Of a DNA stretch of 64,000 nucleotides, positions 35,025 through 43,277 are shown piece after piece. Every line of letters begins with the position of its first letter. The stretch's first letter is position 1. Source of the stretch: DASZWJ01 sp963813895. Lineage in GTDB: Bacteria > Pseudomonadota > Gammaproteobacteria > JAURND01. The DNA is taken from NCBI GenBank assembly GCA_963813895.1, contig CAWFAS010000001.1:558001-622000 (forward strand), written 5' to 3'. Both the position numbers and the translations under genes were made by a program. Under the pieces are notes generated by a model. It was not told the origin of the DNA, made no database searches, and was given only the letters and a program-made list of their open reading frames with translations.

Positions 35025-35588
35025 GCAGGGTTATTCCTATGTAAAAAACTGCTCCTATTGTTAACTGCCAAGCAAACGGGTTCAATACCGTAATTGTCTG
35101 TGTCGTGAGACATGGTAGGCAAAAACCAACCCAATCTCCTCAAATGATCAAGACGTGCAATAATTTTGCTACTTAACGTGTGTTTTAAAAAGGGTCAAAA
35201 ATTAGGGTGGTATTGATATGGGCGCAGGATTTAATTTTTGGATTAGGATTCTACATATCATTGATAGCTTACCAAATATTTCGCTATTAAATTGAAACTA
35301 ATTGTCGCAGGAATCTGATTGTTGTAGTAATTTAGAATGGTAGCTATATTTTTTTCAAAAAGGACATATCTGTCCGTAATTTAAGGTTTTGATACATGGT
35401 TAGATTTACGTCGTTATTAATTTATTATTAAATGGCTAAATATATTAATATCTACTAATTTATTGAAAAAAATCGATGTAATTAATTGTTTCAGAAATTA
35501 TATTTTACAGCTAATTCCTCTTTGTGGTATATTTATGTAACGCCGTGACTGCGTCGATACTAGCAGGTACAGGTTTACTGACACGGCG
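35025..35588. other. AT-rich gap upstream of pilM
   Basis: About 560 bases without a convincing gene lie between pilM and the DUF3800 remnant. It must hold the pil promoter. Near its right end, ACGCCGTG (35540-35547) and CACGGCGT (35582-35589) form an 8-base inverted repeat 34 bases apart, next to the end of the DUF3800 gene. Confidence 0.4.
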
Positions 35589-36346
35589 TCATTTCTGTTT
35601 TTTAGGCCATCTTATCAATCCATACCCGTCGATTTCACCCAAATTATTTTTTCTAAATGATGTTTTTATAAGATCAAAAAAACGCGAATCTTGCCTAGCA
35701 AATTTTCTATAGACAGCTCCAGCCACCATGTCAGATAATTGTATTCCTACGCTTAAATGAGAGGGAGCAATAAAAACACCTTCAATTAAATTTTTGTAGA
35801 TCGAAAAATTTCCCTTTGATTCGGACAAAAGATTTTGATGTAAATTACGTAGTTGATGGTCATCTTTAGGTTGCCTATGGTCGCAAATAATAATCCCGTT
35901 AATTTTGCTACCAATGGTACGAGATAAATCTTGTAAATAATATTGAAATCGTTCTGTTATTTGTTTGTAAGCAAACCAATATAAGTCATTCTCGCATTCA
36001 ACATAGTCGATACTATAAGCAGCTTTAACGTCAACAAGTGCACATATTAAGCGAACTGATTTAAACTTCGTAATTAACTTGTATAATTCTTGGCGTAAAT
36101 TTTCTTTTGATCAGCATTAAGATGTGATAGTGGATTTGATTTTATCCCGGGCTTCTGTGGTGAAAAAGACCGCCATTTAATTTCTCCAGTAATTTGAAAG
36201 CGTTCTTTCAAAATGACTAATTCTTTGTTAATTTCATGCCAAATGTCTGCTGGAATAACAATGCCGCCTAAAGTAAAGAAACCTACATTGCCAATTTTAT
36301 TCTTTGGTGGAATAGTTCCAGATTCATCTATAAAAAGTAATTGCAT
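35589..36346 (-). pseudogene. DUF3800 domain protein gene with one frameshift
   Basis: The 5' part encodes MQLLFIDESGTIPP... and FFTLGGIVIP, the DUF3800 start (an RNase H-like fold with Asp/Glu residues), and ends at about 36074. The remainder continues in another frame (ENLRQELYKLITKF, CALVDVKAAYSIDYVE, then QLSDMVAGAVYRKFA). The shift lies in the A-rich run at about 36098-36113, and one missing base would explain it. With the shift repaired the protein would be of ordinary length. Such genes are frequent in mobile and accessory regions. A sequencing error cannot be excluded. Confidence 0.82.
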
Positions 36347-36452
36347 AATTAATCCTAAATATTCGTATTCTTCATGAGTCAGTGTAAAAAATAACTTAAA
36401 AACATAGATACCTTATTATTACTTAAATTCACATTAAATAACTATATATTCC

Positions 36453-36641
36453 CTACGGGTTGTTTAGTCTCAAAAGTTTAAATATAAAATATTTAGATGG
36501 TAGCTCAGAGGACAAATCTAGGAAGGGTGGTTTATTGTTTAAATGAAAAATCTCAAGCTTTGGCGCTTGATAATTTTTGTCATCTTCTATTTTTGCTAGG
36601 GTTAAATCAATGCAGGGTACTTGTGTTATATTATGAGCCAT
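36453..36641 (-). CDS. Small hypothetical protein
   Basis: A 62-codon frame begins MAHNITQVPCIDLTLAKIEDD. No family is recognised. The ribosome-binding site is weak (GGAA). It lies between the DUF3800 remnant and an RHH-like gene on the same strand. It may be a real small accessory gene or a chance frame. Confidence 0.3.
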   Translation of the reverse strand: MAHNITQVPCIDLTLAKIEDDKNYQAPKLEIFHLNNKPPFLDLSSELPSKYFIFKLLRLNNP

Positions 36642-36718
36642 AAAAAAATTCCAAGGTTATATCACTAATTTAAATGCCCTCCATTTTTCCTTGGCAAAAT
36701 TTATTTGGCAAATAGATA

Positions 36719-36958
36719 TTAAGTTACTTGAGAAATTCCTGGAATCAACAATCTGTGCTGAATACCATCTTTCTCAATAATCACATTTCCTCCGCTGCAA
36801 ACTGCATCTATAATTAAATCAGCGATGTCTATTGCAGAACGGATTGAGTTTGTCCGCGTGTCGGTGCATAACCGTTCCCTTATCTTGCTTACTTTATTCA
36901 AAGTTTCTTCAGTCATGTTAACTTGTACTAATCGGTAGCCCATAGCAGAATTACTCAT
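36719..36958 (-). CDS. Small ribbon-helix-helix-like protein
   Basis: The 79-residue product reads GYRLVQVNMTEETLNKVSKIRERLCTDTRTNSIRSAIDIADLII. That is a short basic beta-strand followed by two helices, as in RHH DNA-binding proteins (a strand with alternating residues, then TEETLNKV, then TNSIRSAI). A GGAG lies upstream of the ATG. The C-terminal GGNVIIEKDGIQHRLLIPG looks like a small beta hairpin. Similar short proteins are common in Legionellales accessory regions. A regulatory role is inference. Confidence 0.6.
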   Translation of the reverse strand: MSNSAMGYRLVQVNMTEETLNKVSKIRERLCTDTRTNSIRSAIDIADLIIDAVCSGGNVIIEKDGIQHRLLIPGISQVT

Positions 36959-37203
36959 CTTAAATAATCTCCATATTTTTTTTTCAGCAATAATCAGGCG
37001 GTCATTCAGATTATTGAGCCATGCCTTTTATAATTGTAACGTAATGTTTATATGATGGCTAGAACATTACACCGTTGATGTGAAAAGGTCAAGCTCCAGT
37101 TATAATTTTATTTTCTACTTCGCAGGCTACTAAGCAGGTTGCTACTTAACAAATTTTGTCTTACAATCCCCAACCCTTTAGTTTAAAATCACGGAGTTAC
37201 CCC

Positions 37204-37518
37204 ATGCATGCGGTTATTATAAGCGGTGGGAAGCAATATAAAGTGGCAGAAGGCCAGCGCTTAAAACTGGAAAAACTGCCCATCGAAGTAGGTGATACTG
37301 TCGCCTTCAAACAGGTGCTGCTTCTCACCAACGGAGAAAATGTGACACTTGGTGCGCCTTTTATTGACGGAGCCCAGGTTAGTGCTGAAGTTATTTCGCA
37401 AGGTAGGCACAAAAAAATCAATATTATCAAGATGCGTCGCCGCAAACATTATATGCGTCGTCAAGGACATAGGCAGGATTTTACTGAGGTTAAAATTACC
37501 GAGATAGTAGGTCAATAA
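37204..37518 (+). CDS. rplU: 50S ribosomal protein L21
   Basis: L21 is 104 residues from the ATG at 37204 (MHAVIISGGKQYKVAEGQ). The family start rules out the longer upstream frame. The conserved RRRKHYMRRQGHRQ is present near the C-terminus. It precedes rpmA and obgE, the usual bacterial order. Confidence 0.97.
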   Translation: MHAVIISGGKQYKVAEGQRLKLEKLPIEVGDTVAFKQVLLLTNGENVTLGAPFIDGAQVSAEVISQGRHKKINIIKMRRRKHYMRRQGHRQDFTEVKITEIVGQ

Positions 37519-37654
37519 TCTGGATGTAACAGATTTGTTGTCTGGGTGATATACTCAAAGCGTTCCAGAGGCAAGCAAAACATAGTTTTTGGCTAGCATT
37601 CAAATAAAGTTTCCCACTGTTTTCAGGGGAAACTGCTGAACCGAGGTTATTAAA

Positions 37655-37936
37655 ATGGCACATAAAAAAGCCGGTGGTAGTACACGGAATGGTCGTGACT
37701 CTAATCCAAAGTACTTGGGAGTCAAAAAATTTGGGGATGAATGGGTAATTGCAGGCAATATCCTAGTTCGTCAACGTGGTACCCGTTTTCATCCGGGTGT
37801 TAATGTCGGCCTGGGTCGTGACCATACCTTATTTGCAACGGTTGATGGTTTCGTCAGATTTGAGACCAAAGGTCGGTTCTCGCGCACTTTTGTCTCGGTT
37901 ATACCCCAAGAAGGCCAGGAAGAGCAGAGCGCCTAA
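37655..37936 (+). CDS. rpmA: 50S ribosomal protein L27
   Basis: L27 is 93 residues and begins MAHKKAGGSTRNGRDSNPKYLG. The N-terminal tail reaches the peptidyl-transferase centre. GNILVRQRGTRFHPG is also conserved. It lies 136 bases after rplU and 237 bases before obgE. Confidence 0.97.
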   Translation: MAHKKAGGSTRNGRDSNPKYLGVKKFGDEWVIAGNILVRQRGTRFHPGVNVGLGRDHTLFATVDGFVRFETKGRFSRTFVSVIPQEGQEEQSA

Positions 37937-38173
37937 TTAATCTTAGTGGTTGAGCCTACCTTTTTTATCTAATCTTCCTCCCGTGAGACAGGGCATAAAT
38001 ACCAGAAAGTATTCTGATTATGTTTATGCCCATAAACGGTACAGTTAAAACAAAACTTTTAATGGGTTCAATGTTTCCCCTATTAACTTATCTTAGTTCC
38101 TTACGGTAATGTGTTTTTTTAACCGCAATGCCCTCATTCTTAAATATTTACCCAACCAGATCAATTCACCCTT

Positions 38174-39196
38174 ATGAAATTTGTCGATGAAGCATACATC
38201 CGCGTAGAAGCTGGTAATGGCGGCCATGGCTGTCTGAGTTTTCGTCGGGAAAAATATATCCCTTGGGGCGGACCCGATGGGGGTGACGGGGGTGACGGGG
38301 GCAGTGTTTTTCTCGAGACAGTGGCCAATATTAATACCCTCGCTGATTTTCGTTATCGCCGTGTACACCGCGCTGAGCGTGGCCAAGATGGCATGGGAAG
38401 CCAATGTACAGGTAAAAGTGGAGAAGATTGTATTGTACAGGTGCCTGCAGGCACTTTGGTATATGATGCGGATACTGAGGAGCTGATATGTGATTTAACA
38501 GTGCCAGGCCAACGAATCTGTGTAGCCAAAGGTGGTCATCATGGATTGGGCAATATCCATTTTAAAAGCAGTGTCAACCGTGCTCCACGTCGAACAACCA
38601 AGGGTACCCCAGGCGAACAACGTAATTTGCGTCTGGAGCTTAAGTTGCTCGCTGATGTAGGATTATTGGGTCGCCCAAATGCTGGCAAATCCAGTTTTAT
38701 CCGCGCCATATCCCAGGCCCATCCCAAAGTTGCAGACTATCCCTTTACTACATTGCATCCCCATCTGGGTGTGGTACGAATAGACCATAACCGTAGTTTT
38801 GTGGTCGCAGATATTCCAGGTCTGATTGAGGGTGCAGCAGACGGGGTTGGGCTTGGAGTGCAATTTCTCAAACATCTGATGCGTACTCGCGTACTTTTAC
38901 ACCTAGTTGATGTAACCGCTGCAGATGGATTAGAGCCGGTTGAGGCTATCCGATCTATTCTTGTAGAACTTGAGAAGTTCAGCCCGGAGCTTGCTACCAG
39001 AGAACGTTGGTTGGTTTTTAACAAAATTGATTTGCTACCCCCTGAGATGACGGATGAATTGTGCCGATCTGTAGTGGAGCAGTTAAACTGGCAAGGGCCG
39101 GTATTTAAGATTTCCGCATTAAAAAAGCAGGGTACGCAGGAATTGTGTTATAGGCTCATGGACGACTTGCTGAAATCTGTTGATCTGATTGAATAA
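38174..39196 (+). CDS. obgE: GTPase ObgE/CgtA
   Basis: This ribosome-assembly GTPase is 340 residues. It has the glycine-rich Obg fold (VEAGNGGHGCLSFRREKYIP), the G1 loop LLGRPNAGKSSFIRA, G3 DIPGLIEGA and G4 NKID. The variable C-terminal extension of some homologues is short here. It is the third gene of rplU-rpmA-obgE. Confidence 0.97.
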   Translation: MKFVDEAYIRVEAGNGGHGCLSFRREKYIPWGGPDGGDGGDGGSVFLETVANINTLADFRYRRVHRAERGQDGMGSQCTGKSGEDCIVQVPAGTLVYDADTEELICDLTVPGQRICVAKGGHHGLGNIHFKSSVNRAPRRTTKGTPGEQRNLRLELKLLADVGLLGRPNAGKSSFIRAISQAHPKVADYPFTTLHPHLGVVRIDHNRSFVVADIPGLIEGAADGVGLGVQFLKHLMRTRVLLHLVDVTAADGLEPVEAIRSILVELEKFSPELATRERWLVFNKIDLLPPEMTDELCRSVVEQLNWQGPVFKISALKKQGTQELCYRLMDDLLKSVDLIE

Positions 39197-39316
39197 AAAC
39201 CCAGGAGTAGTCCGGTTCTATTTCGTGTTTTTACGATTGAAGAATTGCAGGCTTGAATAATAGTATGAAAAAATAGGGCTATGCTAACATAAGCGCCTTT
39301 TTAAAGGATCATTACC

Positions 39317-39931
39317 ATGTCGCTACAAGGTAAACCATTAGCCGCCAATTTTACAAATCCTCCAGCTGATCCACTGTTATTATTGAAACAATGGCTACAA
39401 ACGGCAGAGCAATTAAACGTCAATGAACCTTATGATTTAGTGTTGAGTACCGTTAATGCTGAACATCAATCTTCCAGTAGGGTCGTATTAATAATCGACT
39501 GTGATGACACGGGTGTGGTTTTTGGAACCAGTGAAAAAAGCCGCAAAGCCAAGGAGTTTGCTCAGAACCCGCAGGTGGCAGGTACCTTATGGTGGCGTGA
39601 AACGGTGCAGCAGATTAATTTCAAAGGCAAAATCACTCAGCTTTCTCAAGAACGCTCAAAAATCTACTTTGCCCAGCGTCCTCGTGAAGGGCAGGCAGTC
39701 TCCGCGGTTGTTCATCCCAGTATTCCTATGCTCGATGAAGCAAGCTTGCGCGCTGGGGTTTTGGAGCAATTGAATCAAGCTGGGGAAATTCCTTGTCCTC
39801 CCGAATGGCATGCCTTTCACATGGCCATTGCCTCCATTGAATTTTGGCAGGGAAGTTCGGATCGGTTTCATCAGCGGTTGAAATATGATTATGTTAAGGA
39901 TGTTTGGCAGCATCGTAGGTTACAACCTTAA
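39317..39931 (+). CDS. pdxH: Pyridoxamine 5'-phosphate oxidase PdxH
   Basis: PdxH is an FMN enzyme making pyridoxal 5'-phosphate. The 204-residue protein shows the split-barrel FMN-binding pattern (SSRVVLI, GTSEKSRKAKEFAQNP) and the C-terminal substrate block IEFWQGSSDRFHQRLKYD with the final RLQP. AAAGGATCATTACC precedes the ATG. The stop codon lies within a 9-base direct repeat that flanks a family C palindrome, so the element inserted exactly at the gene end. Confidence 0.88.
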   Translation: MSLQGKPLAANFTNPPADPLLLLKQWLQTAEQLNVNEPYDLVLSTVNAEHQSSSRVVLIIDCDDTGVVFGTSEKSRKAKEFAQNPQVAGTLWWRETVQQINFKGKITQLSQERSKIYFAQRPREGQAVSAVVHPSIPMLDEASLRAGVLEQLNQAGEIPCPPEWHAFHMAIASIEFWQGSSDRFHQRLKYDYVKDVWQHRRLQP

Positions 39932-40223
39932 GAGCTCTCGGATGCACACATTTTTTTTAGCCGCCAGAATTAGAGTACGTCGTCCCCGCTTTACCGAATT
40001 ATCCTAAAATATCAGCCTATCAAGCGGGGATCCAGTGCCTAATTTTCAAACAAAGTGAAGTAGCAATAAACAGTTATGACTAGCATTTGTGCGTTCCCTT
40101 GGAAAGGTGGGCACTAGATTCCTGCTTGATAGGCTGATATTTTAGGATAATTCGGTAAAGCAGGAACGACGTACTCAGCATTTCTAGTAATTACAAAATG
40201 TGTGCATCGGATAGCCTTAAGAG
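39926..40223. repeat. Family C palindromic element with 9-base direct repeats
   Basis: A long inverted repeat (arms from about 39941 to 40207; ends GGATGCACACATTTT and AAAATGTGTGCATC) has inner arms such as ACCGAATTATCCTAAAATAT. CCTTAAGAG occurs on both sides (39926-39934 and 40215-40223), as expected for a target-site duplication. The interior carries no gene. Confidence 0.85.
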
Positions 40224-40298
40224 AGAGCACAAATTGAGTGGTTATTATATAGTGTTAAAATCCTTAAAAAATTAGAGATAATTTAGAAGTCGCGCTAG

Positions 40299-40376
40299 GC
40301 ACTCTCCCCAACCCTCTCCCCGCGAATAGGTTCAGAGATTTTATTCAAACTCCTTTCGCGGGAGAGGGGGTGCGGT
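40299..40376. repeat. CCCTCTCCCC-type hairpin
   Basis: Arms CCCTCTCCCCGCGAA and TTCGCGGGAGAGGG enclose an AT-rich loop of about 28 bases. It is related to the hairpins after uvrD and at 43624-43876, and lies downstream of the small minus-strand gene. Confidence 0.7.
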
Positions 40377-40399
40377 GTTGGGTTTTAGGTTTAAGCTAT

Positions 40400-40639
40400 T
40401 TAAACTTCTGGTAAAACCTTGTGGGCTTCGTCCAACAAGTCCAGGAGTAAATAGCAAATTGATATTACTTTGGTTTGACTTTCTGGCCTAAGTTCGCAAC
40501 GACCATCGACAACCCAATCTGAAAACATGGAAATAATAGAATGGCTCTGGCTTAATTTAAAATGAAGGTTCTCTAAATCTTTGGATTCAATGCGATAGTA
40601 AGCGTCTGGGTTAATGTACGGTAAGATAGGATTAGCCAT
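40400..40639 (-). CDS. Small hypothetical protein divergent from DUF6471
   Basis: The 79-residue helical protein (MANPILPYINPDAYYRIESKDLENLHFKLSQ... in pieces, ending DLLDEAHKVLPEV) has a GGAG ribosome-binding site 9 bases from the ATG. No family is recognised. It is divergent from the DUF6471 gene with a shared regulatory gap that contains an inverted repeat. This arrangement suggests co-regulation, perhaps as a two-component regulatory or toxin-antitoxin-like pair, which is inference. Confidence 0.6.
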   Translation of the reverse strand: MANPILPYINPDAYYRIESKDLENLHFKLSQSHSIISMFSDWVVDGRCELRPESQTKVISICYLLLDLLDEAHKVLPEV

Positions 40640-40700
40640 TGCTAAAGCTCCATATGGTTTTGGTGGTCATATTAATTTATACCCAGGTTGATATGATTAG

Positions 40701-40731
40701 CATCGCAAAGTGGATGCAACATTTTGCGATG
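40701..40731. promoter_or_regulatory. Inverted-repeat operator candidate
   Basis: CATCGCAAA (40701-40709) and TTTGCGATG (40723-40731) are perfect 9-base inverted arms with a 13-base spacer. A second overlapping dyad, TTGCG-ATGTGC-CGCAA, follows at 40724-40739. They lie in the gap between the small minus-strand gene and DUF6471, as an operator for an HTH protein would. Confidence 0.55.
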
Positions 40732-40875
40732 TGCCGCAAGCAGTCTATATGTTGCTTATATGAATTAAATATCGCACAAATGGCGACATCGGTCAATGGT
40801 TTTTTGACAAAGAATTTTAGACGCCTTCCTCTTAGCTAACAATCGAGTTAATAGCGGAAACCAGCAGGTATAGAT

Positions 40876-41127
40876 ATGAGTAATTCAGGTAATTGGGAAA
40901 AAATTGCTAGTAATGTTTTAAGATCGGAACTTGCCAAGCGTGGTCTGAGTTATAATGATCTCAAAGACAAATTAGCCATTATAGGGGTTAATCAATCGAC
41001 AAATGGTATAAGAAGTAAGATGTCCCGCGGGCGCTTTATGTTTACGTTTTTCTTGCAATGCATGATGGCTATCGGCGTAGAAAAAGTAGATTTATCCGAT
41101 TATTTTAAAATTTTTCGCGATAATTAA
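40876..41127 (+). CDS. DUF6471 domain-containing HTH-like protein
   Basis: The 83-residue protein matches the DUF6471 pattern: WEKIASNVLRSELAKRGLSYNDL, LAIIGVNQSTNGIRSKMSRG and FFLQCMMAIGVEKVDL. The helices resemble a small XRE-type helix-turn-helix. No function is established. Its ATG lies 137 bases after the inverted-repeat operator. Confidence 0.75.
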   Translation: MSNSGNWEKIASNVLRSELAKRGLSYNDLKDKLAIIGVNQSTNGIRSKMSRGRFMFTFFLQCMMAIGVEKVDLSDYFKIFRDN

Positions 41128-41219
41128 CAAAATGGGTAACTCATTCTTTTAACGCACCTAAATATACTCAAAAGAGACTTAGCATTAAATTCTTACTATA
41201 TAACGCCATAACCACAATG

Positions 41220-41285
41220 TTGCGCATAGTCTTGATTGTTGCGCACACACCTGTTTTAATTGCGCATAAAAATCTACGCGCAACG
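41220..41285 (+). promoter_or_regulatory. fic promoter with three TTGCGCA boxes
   Basis: TTGCGCA occurs at 41220-41226, 41239-41245 and 41260-41266, spaced 19 and 21 bases (about two helical turns). An inverted, slightly changed box (CGCGCAA) is at about 41277-41283. A promoter fits between them: -35 TTGATT at 41232-41237, a 17-base spacer, and -10 TTTAAT at 41255-41260. The boxes therefore lie before the -35, in the spacer, and at the -10. This is a layout for repression, probably by the winged helix of the Fic protein itself. Confidence 0.6.
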
Positions 41286-41297
41286 TAAAGCAAATTA

Positions 41298-42683
41298 ATG
41301 GCCAGACACCTGTTGGAAGAAAATTTGAAAGCGATCGAAGCTGCTGTTCAGCTTCATTCTGGTGGTTTGACCACGCAGGAGATCAGCAAAACCTTGAAAA
41401 CGGTGGTTCCTCTTCGCACCCTTCAATACCGCCTCAAATACCTGGTCGACAACAAGCGGCTTATCAGAAAGGGCAGCGGGCGCTGGGCGAGATATCATCT
41501 CCCGTCGGGAGAGCGGACGAGCCATTTACCCTCGAAAGAGCAACAAGCCGTCGTCATCCCACTCTCTAAAACCGCCGTTGAAATCCAGGCCTATATCAAT
41601 CTATCCGCTATAGAACGCCAGCCAGTCGGATATAATTGGGCCTTTCTCAACGCCTACCGGCCTAATTCCACCGCGTATCTGACCGAGCAAGAGCGAGCGC
41701 ACCTCAGACAAATCGGCGCTCCGATTGAAGTAGCCAGTCAGCCAGCCGGGACTTACGCCAAACAGATATTGAATCGCTTACTCATCGACTTATCATGGAA
41801 TTCGAGCCGCCTCGAAGGCAATACTTATTCACTCATCGATACTAAGCGTCTTGTTGATTTTAGACAGGAAGCGGACGGGAAGGGACATCTTGAAGCACAG
41901 ATGATCCTAAATCACAAAGATGCAATCGAATTTCTCGTTAGCTCAGCAGAAGACATCGGCTTCAACCGATACACGATCCTCAACCTCCACGCTCTTCTAG
42001 CTAACAATCTATTGAACGATCCGAGCGCGGCTGGCAGGCTTCGCCGCATTCCTGTGGGCATCGAAAAATCCGTTTACCATCCACTCGAAATCCCGCAGCT
42101 TATTGAGGAATATTTTAACCAGTTCCTCGCTACCGCTGCAGCCATCAGAGACCCATTCGAGCAGGCTTTCTTCGTAATGGCACAACTACCCTATTTACAA
42201 CCGTTTGATGACGTAAACAAGCGTGTCTCGCGCGTAGCCGCGAATATTTCCTTCATAAAGTCAAATCTTTTGCCGCTGTCATTTACCGATGTTCCGCGAG
42301 CAATCTATACGGATGCCATGCTTGGCGTTTACGAGCTACGCAAACTCGATCTCCTCAAGGACGTGTTTATTTGGGCTTATGAACGATCCGCTGCACGTTT
42401 TGTTGCCGTCAGACAATCACTCGGAGAACCTGATCCTTTCAGACTTCGTTATCGCGCACCGTTACGTGAGATCATTGCAGAAATCGTGCGTGGGCAAATG
42501 ACTCGAAAACAAGTGCTTTCTCACTTAAGCATCTGGGTAGCAAAAAACATAGATGTCGCCGACTGTGAGAAATTTAAGGAAATCGTCGAGGACGAGCTTC
42601 TCAGCTTACATGAGGGAAATTTTGCTCGTTACCAGATCAAGCCATCTGAATTCGAAGCATGGCAAAAAGTGTGGAGCGTATGA
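41298..42683 (+). CDS. Fic family protein with N-terminal winged helix and variant active site
   Basis: The 461-residue protein has an N-terminal winged-helix (about residues 8-68), the inhibitory motif SSRLEGN (S169 to E173-G174, the (S/T)xxxE(G/N) rule of self-inhibited Fic enzymes) before the Fic core, and the core motif LQPFDDVNKRVSR at 300-312. The usual HPFxxGNGR reads QPFDDVNKR here: the catalytic His is Gln301 and the anion-binding Gly residues are changed. I believe a subfamily shares this variant, so it may not be a simple loss. The base composition is visibly GC-richer than in the neighbours, suggesting transfer. Confidence 0.9.
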   Translation: MARHLLEENLKAIEAAVQLHSGGLTTQEISKTLKTVVPLRTLQYRLKYLVDNKRLIRKGSGRWARYHLPSGERTSHLPSKEQQAVVIPLSKTAVEIQAYINLSAIERQPVGYNWAFLNAYRPNSTAYLTEQERAHLRQIGAPIEVASQPAGTYAKQILNRLLIDLSWNSSRLEGNTYSLIDTKRLVDFRQEADGKGHLEAQMILNHKDAIEFLVSSAEDIGFNRYTILNLHALLANNLLNDPSAAGRLRRIPVGIEKSVYHPLEIPQLIEEYFNQFLATAAAIRDPFEQAFFVMAQLPYLQPFDDVNKRVSRVAANISFIKSNLLPLSFTDVPRAIYTDAMLGVYELRKLDLLKDVFIWAYERSAARFVAVRQSLGEPDPFRLRYRAPLREIIAEIVRGQMTRKQVLSHLSIWVAKNIDVADCEKFKEIVEDELLSLHEGNFARYQIKPSEFEAWQKVWSV

Positions 42684-42885
42684 TACTGCATCGTCAGGTA
42701 TCCAGGGGGGTTAAGGAGACGTGTTAATATTTTCAATGAGAAAAAAGGAATTCAAAACAAGTTGTCGTATTATGTCTTTTAGAAAATTTAATAACTAAAT
42801 TTACCTTCTAGTTGCATAAATTCTGACGCTAATACGAGAATTACGCTTGTTTTTCTGACATAAAAACTATTTTTATCCTTAAAAC

Positions 42886-42927
42886 AAAAACTCACCATTG
42901 GTGAGTTCTAAAAAATTTTATTTTTTC
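42886..42927. terminator. Hairpin terminator, best on the minus strand
   Basis: ACTCACC and GGTGAGT are adjacent inverted arms (42890-42906). On the minus strand the stem is followed directly by TTTTTGTTTT; on the plus strand by a looser A/T tail. It could end fic transcription, though fic stops about 200 bases before. Confidence 0.55.
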
Positions 42928-42982
42928 AATAAATTTATAAACAAGATGAAGGAATTTATATATTTGATATTTTTAATTTAAC

Positions 42983-43277
42983 TTAGGCTCTGTAAAACAA
43001 TAACCTATCTTTTTAGCGCCCAGATGAGACTCAGATTTGCAGACGGGAGGGGGTAGAAAAATGCGCGCATAGTCGACGGAACGTCGTCCCGGCAGGAAGC
43101 CGGGATCCAGGGCGCAGGAAAGCGAAACTTTCACTTCCTGTGATCTGGATCCCGGCTTCCATGCCGGGACGACTACGTCGGTTGTTCTATGTAAGTGTTT
43201 TTCTATCCCCTCCCGCCTGCGAAGATGGGTCTTAGATGGGATGTTAAAAAGATAGGTTATTGTTTTACAGAGCCTTA
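42983..43277. repeat. Family A palindromic element, copy 4, with a nested element
   Basis: The outer parts match copies 1 and 2 (GGCTCTGTAAAACAATAAC termini, TTA flanks), but the tip is interrupted. After GCGCGCATAG there is a foreign 109-base palindrome, then TTGTTCTATG resumes. The right end abuts the remnant of a methyltransferase gene, which has lost everything upstream. Confidence 0.9.
43073..43181. repeat. Family D palindrome (CGTCCCGGC type), copy 1, nested
   Basis: This inverted repeat has arms CGTCCCGGCAGGAAGCCGGG and the near-complement ending GCCGGGACG. It is inserted in the 5-base loop of the family A hairpin tip (CATAG-TTGTT). It closely matches 46430-46533. Similar GTCCCGGC repeats are known from many bacterial genomes. 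Confidence 0.85.

Noticed and set aside
35589..36346. Programmed frameshift in the DUF3800 gene
   Set aside because: No slippery heptamer with a downstream structure is evident, and the family is not known for recoding; simple mutation is more likely.
40639..40839. 66-codon plus-strand frame before DUF6471
   Set aside because: It lies over the divergent promoter and dyads, has poor codon character and no ribosome-binding site.
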